The position numbers were made by a program, and so were the translations under genes. The notes under the pieces were generated by a model. The model searched no databases, had not been told where the DNA came from, and was given only the letters and a program-made list of their open reading frames with translations. Of a stretch of 64,000 nt of DNA, positions 43,197-54,186 are shown piece by piece (positions within the stretch are counted from its first letter, which is position 1; each line of letters opens with the position of its first letter). The DNA is from Cyanophora paradoxa. Lineage: Eukaryota > Glaucocystophyceae > Cyanophorales > Cyanophoraceae. The DNA is taken from positions 310,001 to 374,000 of the forward strand of contig QPMI01000409.1 of the NCBI GenBank assembly GCA_004431415.1, written 5' to 3'.

Positions 43197-43409
43197 GATC
43201 GCGGTTCCCGCGCACCGCGCGCCTGTGCAGAGATCCGCGGTCGAGATCGGCGCTCAGATCGATCGGTGCTATGCGTCGGGCAAGGTTGTCTCTGCAACAA
43301 ATGCGCTAGCTGCTTGCGCGGTTCTGGGCTGCAGCAGCTGCTATCGAGGGCTGCAGGCACCGCGAACCGAGGCTGGACGGGTACGTGCTCCACGTTTTCA
43401 AGCCGCAGG
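43197..43409. promoter_or_regulatory. shared divergent promoter interval
   Basis: 213 bp between WDR75 and POLD3 starts, rich in CG and GATCG words (GATCGGCG, CAGATCGATCGG). No TATA box. Confidence 0.4.
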
Positions 43410-45061
43410 ATGGCGCCGACGAGCGAGAACGAGCACCGGCACCTCGAGGACATCTCGTCGTGGGTGCTCGACGAGCAGAGACCGGTGAGATGATCGTGCT
43501 CGCGCGTCGGGTGGGGCGCTGCTCCCCCCAGTCCTCGAGTTCGAGCCCACCTGGCGGTTCCGCAGGTCACCTACAAGTGGCTAGCGCACACGCTTGACGT
43601 GAATGTCGAGCAAGCAAAGCGGTGAGGTGCCGAGCGCGACCGCCGCCGAGCGCGGGCGCTGATCACACCACAGGCTGCTTCGGACCTTTTGTGACCGCAA
43701 GGGCGACTCCGTACACGTCGTGTACCTCATCTGCGGGCGGAGGGAGTCCACATGCGAGAGTTTCATCCGGCTCGTGCCGCAAGCTCGCCTGCAAGGTGCG
43801 CACCTGCCGCGGCCCGCCGACGCTTTTTGTTGCGAATTCGCGCCTGCAGACGAGAAGGCCAAGTTTGACAGTGTGACTTGCGAGCACGTTTTCAGCGTCC
43901 ACTATCAGCCACTGCCCGATTCTGCGGGCCTGCACGCGGTAGACCTCGAGATGAATCGGGAGCTGTACGAAAAACGGCAGCCCTCCACGGCGGCCGCTGA
44001 AACGCGGTGCGCACGAGCACGCTCGCTAGCTGTCAATTTATTGAATGTTCTCTTTCGCAGGCTGTCCGCGATTCGGCCGGTGGCGGTCTCAGACGCGGTG
44101 CGCGCCGCCAAGGAACCGGAGCCCGCTCTGCAGCCCGGGGCTCCAAGCAAGCCCGCGTCCGTCGCCGCAAAGAAGGCGGAGCCGGCTCCTGCGCCCACGC
44201 CGGCGGCGAAAAAGCCGGAGAGCGCGCCGGCTGCAAGCAAACCGGAGCCGGCACCAAAGCCCGCCTCGAAGCCGGCCGGCAAGACGAATCCGTTTGCCTC
44301 CGCCTCCGCTGCTGCGTCGGTACCGGCGGCGTCCCCCGCTGCGCCGCCAAAGCGCGCGCCGCAGGAGGCCCCCAAGCCTTCGTGCGCTCCTCTCCGCGTG
44401 ATTTGGCCGAGAGATCTTCAGCTCAGGCGCGCGGCAGGCCCCCGGCGGCCAAGGAGGTTACTGCGGTGGACGATGACGATGATGAGGAGGAGGAGGGCAG
44501 ACGCCGGTGCGGCCGCTCTGTCCCGCGCGCTGATCTTCTCGCGCGCCGACGGGCGGAGCGCAGGGGGCCCAAGCGCCTGGGCAAGCGGCGTATCGTGGAT
44601 GAGGACGAGGAGGAGAGTGCCGGGCCATGCGCGGCGGCGCAGGTGCAGGAGCCTCCGGACGAGTCGCCCCCGAAAGCGGCGCGGAAGGCGGATCCCGAGG
44701 AGGAACCGAGCCCGCCGCCAGCGGCCGTCCCTCCAAAGCAGCGGGAGGCGGCGGAAGCCCCGCAGGCCCCGCAGCAGGCGACGGTCATTAAGGAGGTCCC
44801 CAAGCTCAAGCAGGAGGGCAAGTACCTCGGTGCGCCGAGTCCGCAAACGCGCAGATGCCAGCCGCTCCCGACCCCGCCGCAGTCATGCGCGCAGAGAAGG
44901 AGGCTGTCCCCGTCCCTGCCGCGCCGGCCCCGCTGAAGCCAGGGCCGGCTGCTGCGCGCCCCGCCGGGGAGGCCAAGGGCGGGAAGGGCAAGGGCGGAAG
45001 CAAGGAGAGCAGCGACCCCAAGAAGCAGTCCTCCATCCACTCGTTCTTCGCCAAGAAGTAG
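43410..45061 (+). CDS. POLD3: DNA polymerase delta subunit 3 (p66/Cdc27)
   Basis: Accessory subunit linking the replicative polymerase delta to PCNA. Exons 43410-43484, 43566-43621, 43674-44006 and from 44061 join in phase. The N-terminal winged-helix module reads SSWVLDEQRPVTYKWLAHTL, DVNVEQAKRLLRTFCDRKG and VHVVYLICGRRES, closely following the POLD3 pattern (VTYKWLS-x-L-x-V-x2-QAK). LSAIRPVAVSDAVRAAKEPE follows. The middle is a disordered Lys/Pro/Ala tail; a frame change near 44350-44400 needs a small intron or is an assembly error. A last intron (about 44831-44882) leads to a C-terminal PCNA-interacting box QSSIHSFFAKK-stop (Q-x2-I-x2-FF). Convergent with L-serine dehydratase. Confidence 0.85.
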
Positions 45062-45506
45062 GACGCCGTGCAGTGTGTGCACACGTTCGATTAAGAGAAC
45101 CACTCAGCTCCACGTTGAGCTTGATCACGCCATCGGAATCGCCCGACCATGGCCACGTCCCATGCATGACCAGGGCCACACAGCTTGCAAAATTAAGGGC
45201 CGGGCTCCTTCTGAATTCTATTTCTTGTCCATGCCCGCGAATGCATTCAAGTTTGTACAAGTAGCACTTTAGCTACGTATGATACAGCTGCAGGCGGACA
45301 ACCTTATACTATCAGCTCTATAAAAATTGGTACATCTTCACTGGAATCATCAAAAATGATTACGGTAAAATGATAGCCCGGACCTGCGTTTTGAGTACGT
45401 GTCCAATGTGTAAAATATGCAAATATCGCAAACCAAAATAAGCTAGCGCGAAATTACGGGCGGACGTGGGATAAAGGAGCTACAGAGAGGGCGAGGAATA
45501 ATATGC
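45062..45506. other. convergent intergenic region
   Basis: AT-rich, between two 3' ends. Holds the inverted 32-bp relative of the dispersed repeat (45375-45406). No gene. Confidence 0.5.
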
Positions 45507-45820
45507 TTAGCACTCGGGGACGGCAACCTGGACGGCAAGGCCGCCCTTGGAGGTCTCCTTGTACTTGCTCTTCATATCGAGGCCCGTGCGGAACATGGTC
45601 TCGATGACGTCGTCCAACGACACGACGTGAGTGCCGTCGCCGCGGAGCGCCAGGCGCGCAGACTGGATGGCCTTGACGGAGCCCATGGCGTTGCGCTCGA
45701 TGCAGGGGACCTGCACGAGCCCGCCAATCGGGTCGCACGTGAGCCCGAGGTTGTGCTCCATGCCAATCTCCGCCGCGTTCTCGATCTGCTCGACGGTGCC
45801 GCCGAGGACCGCCGCCAGGC

Positions 45821-45851
<31 letters not shown>

Positions 45852-47620
45852 CTCGCCCTGGCAGCCGACCTCCGCGCCCGAGATCGACGCGTTCGTCTTG
45901 TACAGTATGCCGATGGCCGCGGCGGTCAGCATGTAGTCGAGGATGCGGTCCTCGTCGGTGCGGCCCTCGCACAGGAACATGTGGTCGTAGTACATCACCG
46001 ACGGGATGATGCCGGCGGCGCCGTCTGCGCGAGAGCGTCAGCTTTAAGCATGCGCGTTATACGATTTCAAAATCGCGGAGACGCACTCGTCGGGGCGGTC
46101 ACGACGCGGGAGCCCGCGGCATTCTCCTCGTTCACGGAGATGGCTGCTCGAAAATTAGAACGTGGAAATGCTCGCGGGGTTGGCGGGGGTCGTACCGAAG
46201 AGGGAGACCCAGTCCATGATGTCGGCGGGGTCCTTCATGACGACAAGCTGGCCGTTGCGGGAGAGCTGATTGTAGAGGTCCGGGGCGCGCCGCTTCACGC
46301 GCAGCGCGCCGGGGAGGATGCCCTCCTGCCGGAAGCCGCGCTCCACGCAGGACTTCATCACGTTCCAGATCTTCAGGCAGCCATCCCGGACCTCCTTCTC
46401 CGTCCGCCCCATCGCCAGCTCGTTCGCCATCATCAGCTCCGAGATGCTAGAAGCCCGGGCCGTCAGATAAGGAAGAATAAGAAGGCCGCACGAGCGACCC
46501 ACCGGAGCTTGTTGCTCTTGCACTGAATAAGGAGGTCCTCCGCCGTCTTGAAGGGATACGGGATACGGAGCTGACCGTCGCTCGCCGCCGCAGAGGCCGC
46601 AGCGCCGCCCGTCATCGAGTCGTCGGTGCCGCAGCTCGGGTCCCAGTAGATGAAGCCACCGCCGATCGAGTAGTACACGTGCTTCGAGATGGGCTTCTCG
46701 TCCTTATCAAAAGCGGTGAAGCGCAGGCCGTTCGTGTGCATGGGCAGGCGGCCGCGGTTCCAGACGAGATCTGCGTGCGTGATTAATTATGTTATTTAAA
46801 AGGAGGTGCAGGAGAGGCGCAGAAAGGCCGTGCGCACGCTTCTTCTCGACGAAGTCGATGGCGCGCGCGGGGTCGCCGCCGAGATGCAGCTTCTGGCTCT
46901 CCATGATGCGCACAATCTTCTCCGGCACGGCATCCGGATTGACCGAGTCCGGCATCTCGCCCTCGAGCCCGAGAAGCACGGCGATATCGGTGGCGTGGCC
47001 GCGGCCAGTGAGCGAGAGAGAGCCGAACAACTCCGCAGTGACACCAGCGACCTTATCGTACACGCCCTCCTCCTTCAGCTTCTGAATGAACTCGCAGCCA
47101 GCCTTCATGGGGCCGACGGTGTGCGAGCTGGACGGGCCGATGCCGATCTTGAACACGTCGAACACACTGATTTCCAGGGCGCCTTCGCCGAGGGCCCGAG
47201 GCGGCTGCGCAAGCGTAAAGAGTGAGAAAAACGTATAGTTTACAAAGAGATAATGCGTACCGGGTTGTTGTTCTTCGTCGAACGGCGGCGGGCGGCGGCA
47301 GCCGCGCGCGGGCTCGTCGGCCGTGGGCTCGTCGGCCGCGGACTGACCGGACGAGGGCTAGCAGCACGAGCGGGAACGGACTTGGCCGAGCCGCCGGTAG
47401 GCGGCGGGGCCATCATGCGGAGTGGCTCAGGGGCGACCGCTCGGGCAACGGCCGGAGCGGAGAGCAGGCTGCGCGTCGCGCCTCCGAAGAACTCTGAGCT
47501 ACGGGCCGAACGAAGAGTGCGCTGGGCGGGCTTCGACGGCGCCGCGCACACGGCCGGCGGGGCACTGTGGAGGGGCGCCGCGCGCGCCTGCGGCGCAGAG
47601 GGAGCCGGTGCGATGTACAT
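45507..47620 (-). CDS. iron-sulfur L-serine dehydratase (single chain), probably mitochondrial
   Basis: Deaminates L-serine to pyruvate and ammonia using a [4Fe-4S] cluster. The start at 47620 ([20 protein letters not shown]) gives an Ala/Pro/Arg/Ser-rich leader that looks like a targeting sequence. The beta-like domain begins [20 protein letters not shown], with [18 protein letters not shown] and [13 protein letters not shown] later. The alpha domain shows [57 protein letters not shown] and [26 protein letters not shown] and the Cys residues of the last two blocks are the family's signature and cluster ligands. It ends VQVAVPEC-stop at 45507. This is the bacterial SdaA-type fused enzyme, not the PLP-dependent animal enzyme. 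Confidence 0.9.
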
Positions 47621-48166
47621 GACTGCACGACCAAGAGTTTCCTCACGTACGTCTGGACTGAGCCGCCGGCGACGGCGCTTTTGCTGAGCTGCTGCGCGTT
47701 ATGTGCCTTATAACGAGCTCGAACGCGAGCGCCGAAAACACTTGTACCCCCCTATCGCGAGCCGCCGCAGCGATCAAATTTTTAAATCATAATCATATGA
47801 TCATGATATCGATCGCGCTGCATGCGCGCGCAGCTGTACATGTCTGTGCACGTGTACGTATACGCGTACGCGGAGCCACTGGGCCAGCGGGCGCGCGCAG
47901 CGCGCGCCGCGCGCTATAGCTAGCGCTATACTATGATGATGATAGCTAGCGCTAGCAACCGTTGAACAGCGTTAGCGATCAATCCAGACTCCTGGATCCG
48001 GACTAAAGCTAGTATACGCACGCGTACTCCCGGGAGCGCGGCGCCGCGGCGCCGGCGGCCGGCGCAGCGGCGGCCGAGGCGGCGGCGGGGCGGCGGGCGA
48101 CATGTGTGTCATCAAGGCATGATCACTGATCATGAGTCACTGTTACAACACCGAACAGCTACTAGG
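47621..48166. other. intergenic, AT-rich palindromic spacer
   Basis: Contains many short palindromes (ATCATATGAT, GCTAGCGCTAGC, GCGCGCGC, TGATCATGATATCGATCGCG) and no gene. Confidence 0.5.
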
Positions 48167-51100
48167 CTACAGGAAAGGGGAGCGGGGCGACCCGTAACCC
48201 CCCGCGCCGGCGCCTCGTAGCGGGCCCTGGACCAGCTCTTCGCTGTATACGTACTCGGCCTCCTCGTCGGTGCTGCCCTCTTCCGAGGGCTCGTCGCTCC
48301 ACGCAACCGTCTTCGTCGACGGGTTCGTGATCTGCAGGATCGGCGGCGGGCCCAGGGCCGCCAAGGCCGGGGGCGCTGGCCGGAGGCCGATAGCTATAGC
48401 TAGGATCGTGGGGGCGACGGCCGGTTCGAGTTCGGGGGGCGGAGGAGGAGCCGGGGGGACCAGCGCGAAGGGGTACGGTTCGGGCTCCACCTCCTCGACG
48501 AAGCGTGGAGGGGGAGGGGGGCCCAGGGGCCCGAACCGAACGCGGGGCGACGGCGCCGGCGCAGGGGCCGGTTCAGGCGCTGGTGTAGGCGCCGAGCTGC
48601 GCGGTCGCAGCACCCGGCGGCAGAGGTGCCTCCGGAAAACGCACTGCTTCCGAAGTGAGCACAGCAACGAAAAGGACGGGATCCGAAGCGTGGGAACGGG
48701 GGGCGAGCCTGGAGAGCGAGTGCGGATCGGGCGCGAGCGTAGAGCCACCGGGAGAGCCACTTCCGCATCGCCGCCACGCGCGCCCGCCGCTGCGGCCCTG
48801 TCGTCGGCCGCCGTCCCAGGCAACAATCGAACGACGAGCGGCGGACCCGCCAGCGGCGCGCGAGGCGAACGTAGCGGAGGCGCCGTATGGCGCAGCGGCG
48901 GGCCAGGCAGTACCTGCGGGCTCCTCCCTCGGCGCGGGCCGCGAAAGACAGGGTCCGCATTCGGAGGGTTGCGAACCGGCGCCATGCCATCTGGAGGCGG
49001 GCGGCCGCCTCGTCGGCGAGGCGGCGGACGCGGTGCAGCCAGGCCCCGATGGAGGCCGTCCCCTTGCCCTCGAAGTGCAGCGCCGCCCACATGATGCGCT
49101 GCTGCGACGTGAGGTGCCGGCGGGAGGAGGCGGGAGGGGGGAGTGTGGACCCGCTGGCGGAGACGGTACGCGAGGAAGCGCCACCACTCGGCTTCGCGGA
49201 CCGCGAGCCGCCTGCGAGGCCCATCGGCCCCTATCAGAAGCGTTGGGAGAGGGCGGGGCCGCGCTCACATGCGGGCGGCGGCCTGGATTCGGGCTGCGGC
49301 GCGGCGCGCGAGCTCGCCGCGGCCCTGCCGCGCCTCCCGCGCCCGTCGGCGGCGCCACGCCCGCTGGATCTGCGCCGCGGCGGCGCGCCCCGTCGTTTGA
49401 AGCCTCGAGCAGACGGGCGGGGTGGGGCGGTGGGGTGCGCGTGCCGTGCGGGCGGCGGCGCGGGCGCGGAGGGACGCGAGGAGGCGCTGGGCCCCCTCAC
49501 GCCGCTCCCGGAACCGCCGGCACGCGATCCGCACTGCGCCGCGCTTTAGCTGGCCTGGACCTGACGCGGCCCCGCCCGGGGGAAGGCTCGCACCGGCGCG
49601 GGCCACGATGGCGACGCGGCGGGTGCGGAGGCGCCGCCAGAACGCCTGGAGGCGCCTGACCGCCCGCACCTCCCGCTGTCGCGGGGGTTGGTGCGTGTTC
49701 CTAGGCGGCGCGGGAAGCAGAGGGCGGGGCGCGCCTGGCGCTGCCGGGCGGATGCGCGGCGGCTAAGGAAGGCCCGCGCAGCGGACTGGATGGCCAGCGC
49801 GCTGGCCCGCAGCAGGCGCCGCCTCTCCAGCCTGCCCGGGCCTCAGCGGGCCCAGCACGAGGTCGACCCGGCCGGTCCGCGGGGGGGTACGCACTCTCTC
49901 CGCGCGCGGTGCGCGAGCCACGCGCCGGCGACGACGACGGCGGCGGCCTGCGAACGAAGCGTGAGCCGTGCCGCGGGGCCGGGCCGGGGAGAGGGGAAAG
50001 AGTGGGGGCCCCGCTCGCCTCGCGGAGGAGGCGGCGCTCCTCGCGCCTCTGCTCAAGGATGCTGCCGGGGGGTCACGTCGGGGCAGAGCAGGGGGGCAGC
50101 GCCCAGGCCGGCGCGACTGCCGCGGCGCGGCACGCGCACCGCTGGGACTTGGCCAGCGCGACGGGTCCGGCCTGAGGGGCGTGAGGGGAGCGGGCGTGAG
50201 GGGGGCCGGCGGGGGCGGGCGGGCTAGGGGCGAGCGGCGGGCGGGCGTACGGCGGGTGTGAGCAGGGCGGCCGGCCCCTTGAGTAGCATGAGAGCCTCCT
50301 CCTTCTCAGCCTGCAGCTTTGCGAGCTCCTGGGGGTACATGCTCAAGCGAGCGGGGAGAGGGGGCGTGGGGCCGGTTACGTACCCTCGAGTTGCGGACCC
50401 AGGAGAGAATGCCCACTTCCCCCGGCTGCGGGAGGGCTCGTCAGCCCCGCGAGAGAGGGGTACGCGGGGATTGCCGCGCCGGAGGGGGCAGGGTGGAGGT
50501 GCTGGAGCGGCGGCGGAGGGCGGGGCCGATGGGGCCGGCGGCGGGCGAGACGGGGCGGCCCGGGGGCGATTTGGACGGGGCGGAGCCGGCGGGGGAGAGG
50601 GGGTACAGGGGCGAGGCGGTCCGGCGGCTCCCCGCGGACGCGGCCGACCCGGGACGGGAGCGGGCGGCGGAGGCGGGGCGGGACGGCGCGGGCGAGGACG
50701 GGCGAGAGGTAGAGGGGGAGGCGGGGTGGGCCGGGGAGGGGCTGGCGGAGTGGCGGCGGGCGGGGAGGAGGAAGGGGGCGGTCGGCACGTTCACGACGCC
50801 CGAGCCGAGCTGCCTCCGCTCGGCGAGGCTCGAGCGCCGCTCCCGCGCGCCCCCGACGAGCGCGAAGGGGTCGGCGATGGCCCACGCGGCCGCGGCGCCG
50901 CCGCCGCTGGCAGCCGTGGGCGACGTGGCCTTGGGGCTCGAGCCCGAGGTCGCGGCCTGCTTGGGCGAGAAGACGTCCTGCAGGAGGCGGTGCGCCTCCA
51001 CGGTATCCAGCAGCGACTGCAGCGCGGCCGCAGCCGCCCGCGCCGGCGAGCTCGACAGCGGTGCGCGCGGCGCCTCGCCGCCGCCGCCCAGCTCCCGATC

Positions 51101-51355
51101 CAGCACGCCGGGGGCCGAGCGCCGGCGGACCAGGCGGGACGGGGGCTCGGGGCTCTGCAGCAGGCCTGCCGCAGGCGACGCTGGCGCCGGCGCCAGCGGC
51201 GATTGCTCCTCATTGTTCTCCTCCGAGTTCACCGAGCGCGGCGAGGAGCAGGACGAGGACGAGGGCGTGGGCGGGTGCACGAGCAGAGGAGCGCGCGCCC
51301 CGGCGGGCTTCCATCCCGTTGTGGATCGCGCGGCAGCGCCTCTGCCGATCTGCAT
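48167..51355 (-). CDS. IQ-motif protein with long Ser/Pro-rich N-terminus
   Basis: Probably calmodulin-binding; role unknown. Start at 51355 (MQIGRGAAARSTTGWKPAG). The first ~300 residues are Ser/Pro/Ala-rich and disordered, with one ordered helix (LQSLLDTVEAHRLLQDVFS). A small exon near 50340 reads MYPQELAKLQAEKEEALMLL, a coiled-coil stub. Minus-strand exons then carry IQ-like helices (LQAFWRRLRTRRVAIVARA, AAAQIQRAWRRRRAREARQG, AAARIQAAARM, AAARLQMAWRRFATLRMR), close to the IQ-x3-R-G-x3-R consensus with Arg-rich changes, plus a helical segment IMWAALHFEGKGTASIGAWL. The acidic tail EPSEEGSTDEEAEYVYSEEL ends GSPRSPFL-stop. Exon order in the middle is uncertain because both strands are open in this GC-rich DNA. 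Confidence 0.6.
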
Positions 51356-51907
51356 CCCTCTGCGGCCCGTGCCGCCGTCCCAAGGTGTCCCCCGCCGTTA
51401 TTCAAAGCGATTCCACTTTCCCTTAAGCTGCCGTACGTCCGCGCAGAGGCGTGATCGGTTGGCTCGCAGCTGCTGGGCCGCGGACACTTGTGCAGGTGCT
51501 AGGCTGGTTCACTGTCTGTTATCAGCTATGTTCGTTAGCGCTATAGCTCGACCTGCTGCTGAGCAGCTGTTGAGCATGCCGCTGCTCGCAGACTGGGGTA
51601 CGTATCAACAGGATTGGGAGCTCGTTCAATTGATCATGAGCGTGCCGAGTCGCGGCGCCGGCGCCGGCCGCCGCGCCAGCCCCTGCGGGACCGGGGCCGG
51701 GGGGCTTCGTCACGGCGTACACGTATTTTAACCGATATCGTGCATCGCGCGCGCTTCCATCATGGCCCAGTGGCATCATGGATCGCCGAGTCGTGCGCAC
51801 GCGCGCGCGCGCGCTTCCCCCCCGGCACGTTCTTCGGCCGAAGTTCTAGTCCAGATCTATAGCTACCACTGCAGCTAGGATCCGGAGAGGCGCGCGCCGG
51901 CGGTGGC
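51356..51907. other. spacer between IQ gene and NAGK 3' end
   Basis: No gene supported. Includes ACGTATTTT and (CGCG)n words near 51790-51815; probably promoter DNA of the IQ gene plus the NAGK 3' UTR. Confidence 0.4.
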
Positions 51908-53596
51908 CTACGCATGGCGGTAGAGGGCCGCGGTCATAGAGTCGTAGGGGAGGGGCAGGGTCGCGCCCGCCCGCTTGGCGGCCAGCGCAGCCGCCCCCAC
52001 CGCCGCCGTCTCCCGCGGCGTCACCAGCCGGAACCTGTGGCGGCATCGCTCAAGAAAAGCGGACAGGAGTGCGAAGAAGCTTAAAGAAGCAGGGCCGGGC
52101 ACCGCTCGATGCGGCTCTCGAACGAACTCGTGCCGTCCTCCCTGCGGGCGCCTCAGCTCCCAGAGAGGAGTCGGGATGAGGAGGGATGGCGGGGCCCGGG
52201 CGGGCCGGAGGAGGGCGGCGAGGAAGGCCTCCTTGAGGAGGCCCCAGGACTTCCACACGGACCCGACGCACAGCACCGTCACCTCCCGCCCCGCCTGCCA
52301 CAACTCAAATTCAAATTTGTGAGAGGGGCGCGTTCAGATCTGAACGCACCGGGATCGACTCCCGAGAGAGGACGGCTCGGACCATGCCCCCCAGCTTGTT
52401 GCCCGCCTGCGCGGCGCGGCCGTCGGGGAGGGCGCGGCCGTCGGGGAGGGGTACGGCGCCGCCGACCTTTGCGAAAATGAAGCGGCTAAAGGCGTCCCCA
52501 CCCTCCGCCACTACAAGCGGAAGGAGTGAACAGAGCGTAGATAATCAAGTGGAGAGGAAGGGTCCTACGGGTGGCCAGCTTGGCGCAGAAACCTGCGAAG
52601 ACGCCCGGAGGTCAAGAACTTCGGAATACAGAACAAGCTCTGCGCGACCCAAGAGGGGTACCGGCAACGTGGGGCTTGCTGAAGGATTGGTACATTGTGG
52701 TGAGGAGGCCCTCCCGGTCCGCGATCTGGGAAGGGTTAAGAAGGGGGGTACATGGGAAAGAGGCGACCAGCGGGTTGGAGAGAGGGTGTTACTTGGAAGT
52801 ATTCGAGCATCGCCTGGCGCCCGAGGTCAGGGGAGGGGAATGAGGGGGGGGGGAGGGGGGAGGAGGGGGGGAGGAGGGGGGGGGGAGGGGGGGGCGGGTT
52901 TGGGACACGAGGAGAGGGATAGGGCACCTTGGAAGCGGGCGCGACGTCAAGGCCCGCCTCGCGGGGGCCCCGCAGCGCCTCGCTGAGGGGTAGAGGTCGG
53001 ATGGAGGCGGGGTTGGGGTATGTTCCTCGAGGGGTACCTGATTCTGTAGATTTTCGTAATGGCGCGGCTCGCTATGTAGTATGCTGCGTCGGCGCCTCTT
53101 AGGCGCGAGCTCGGAGGGGCGGGGGAGGGGCGGCAGGGGAGGGGCGGGGAGGGGCGGGGCAGGGTACCGGATCCCTCGTCGCCGATCATGTGTCCCCAGC
53201 CGCCGCAGCGCTCGCGGCTGCCGTCCGCACGCACAAGCCAGCAGACGCTCCCGGTCCCCGCAATAACAACGACGCCGCCTGCGCCCGATCCAATCGATCG
53301 GCGCCCATCCGACGCGCCACGTCGGAGGCTGTAGCGCCGCGCCGCACCGGAGTCCGACGCTGTGGCCATCGCGCCGATGGCGTCGTTGCAGACCTGCGGA
53401 GTGCCGGCGTGAGGCGACCGCGAGGCGCGAAGCGAGGCGGAAAGAGCGTCCAGTTTCGAGCGCGCACGTCGTACTCCCGCGCAAGGCCGGCGTCCGCGTC
53501 CCTCAGCGCCTCGACGAGCTTCACCCGCTCCTCCTCCCGCTCCATACCCGCCAGCGACAGGCCCTGCCCTCGCCGGCTCATATCGGCGGCGGCGGA

Positions 53597-53628
<32 letters not shown>

Positions 53629-53995
53629 GAAGGATGCAGAGGGGCTCGGCACCAGCGCGGCCAGGGGCTGGCCCGCGGCGCCCGCAGCCTGCTTCGCCTG
53701 ATTGATCATGTCGAGTACTATCTTGGCGCACGCCGGCATGCCGACCAGCTACGGCCCCGGCGGGGGGCGAGTCGCATCAGAGGCGGGTCGAGCGCCCGAA
53801 CGCTGCGGGCCGGCAGCGCCCGCGTACGTAGTGGTTCGTCCCGGAGCCCTCTGCGCGAGCGACGACATTGCCCGCAGCGTCGACCAGCACAGCCTTCGAG
53901 TGGGTCGCCCCACTGCGCCCGCGGGTATCAGTTACTTGCTGCGAGGTGCTGACACGGGCGGCGCGAGCGCACCCCTCTACACCTCCGAAGAGCAT
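51908..53995 (-). CDS. NAGK: N-acetylglucosamine kinase (BadF/BcrA ASKHA ATPase family)
   Basis: Phosphorylates N-acetylglucosamine for amino-sugar salvage in the cytosol. Start MLFGGVEG (53995). After a short intron come the phosphate-binding [20 protein letters not shown] and SGTNHY. Later exons give [53 protein letters not shown] spliced to [68 protein letters not shown] and the C-terminal [15 protein letters not shown]-stop. GTGS, GG-W-G-x3-GDEGS and [10 protein letters not shown]-x-LLK are hallmark NAGK motifs. Introns are GC-rich; several begin GTACCCC. The first splice junction (53972 region) is not perfectly phased in my reading. Divergent from the calpain gene. Confidence 0.88.
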
Positions 53996-54186
53996 GGCTG
54001 CTGACCGAGCCGGTTTAAGCTTCCTCTCCGCTCGAGTGGGCCCAGGGTTCGGCTCCGGGCGGGAGCCTTTCGAAAGAGAGGCAGTTAGCCACACGCATGC
54101 GGCAGCGGGCCCGTCGGTCGTAGCTAAGCAGTCCCCGCAGCTTTGTTAGCGCTCTGGCAGCTTTTCCGAGCGCTTCCAACACGCGG
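53996..54186. promoter_or_regulatory. shared divergent promoter interval
   Basis: 191 bp between NAGK and calpain starts. No TATA box identified. Confidence 0.35.
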
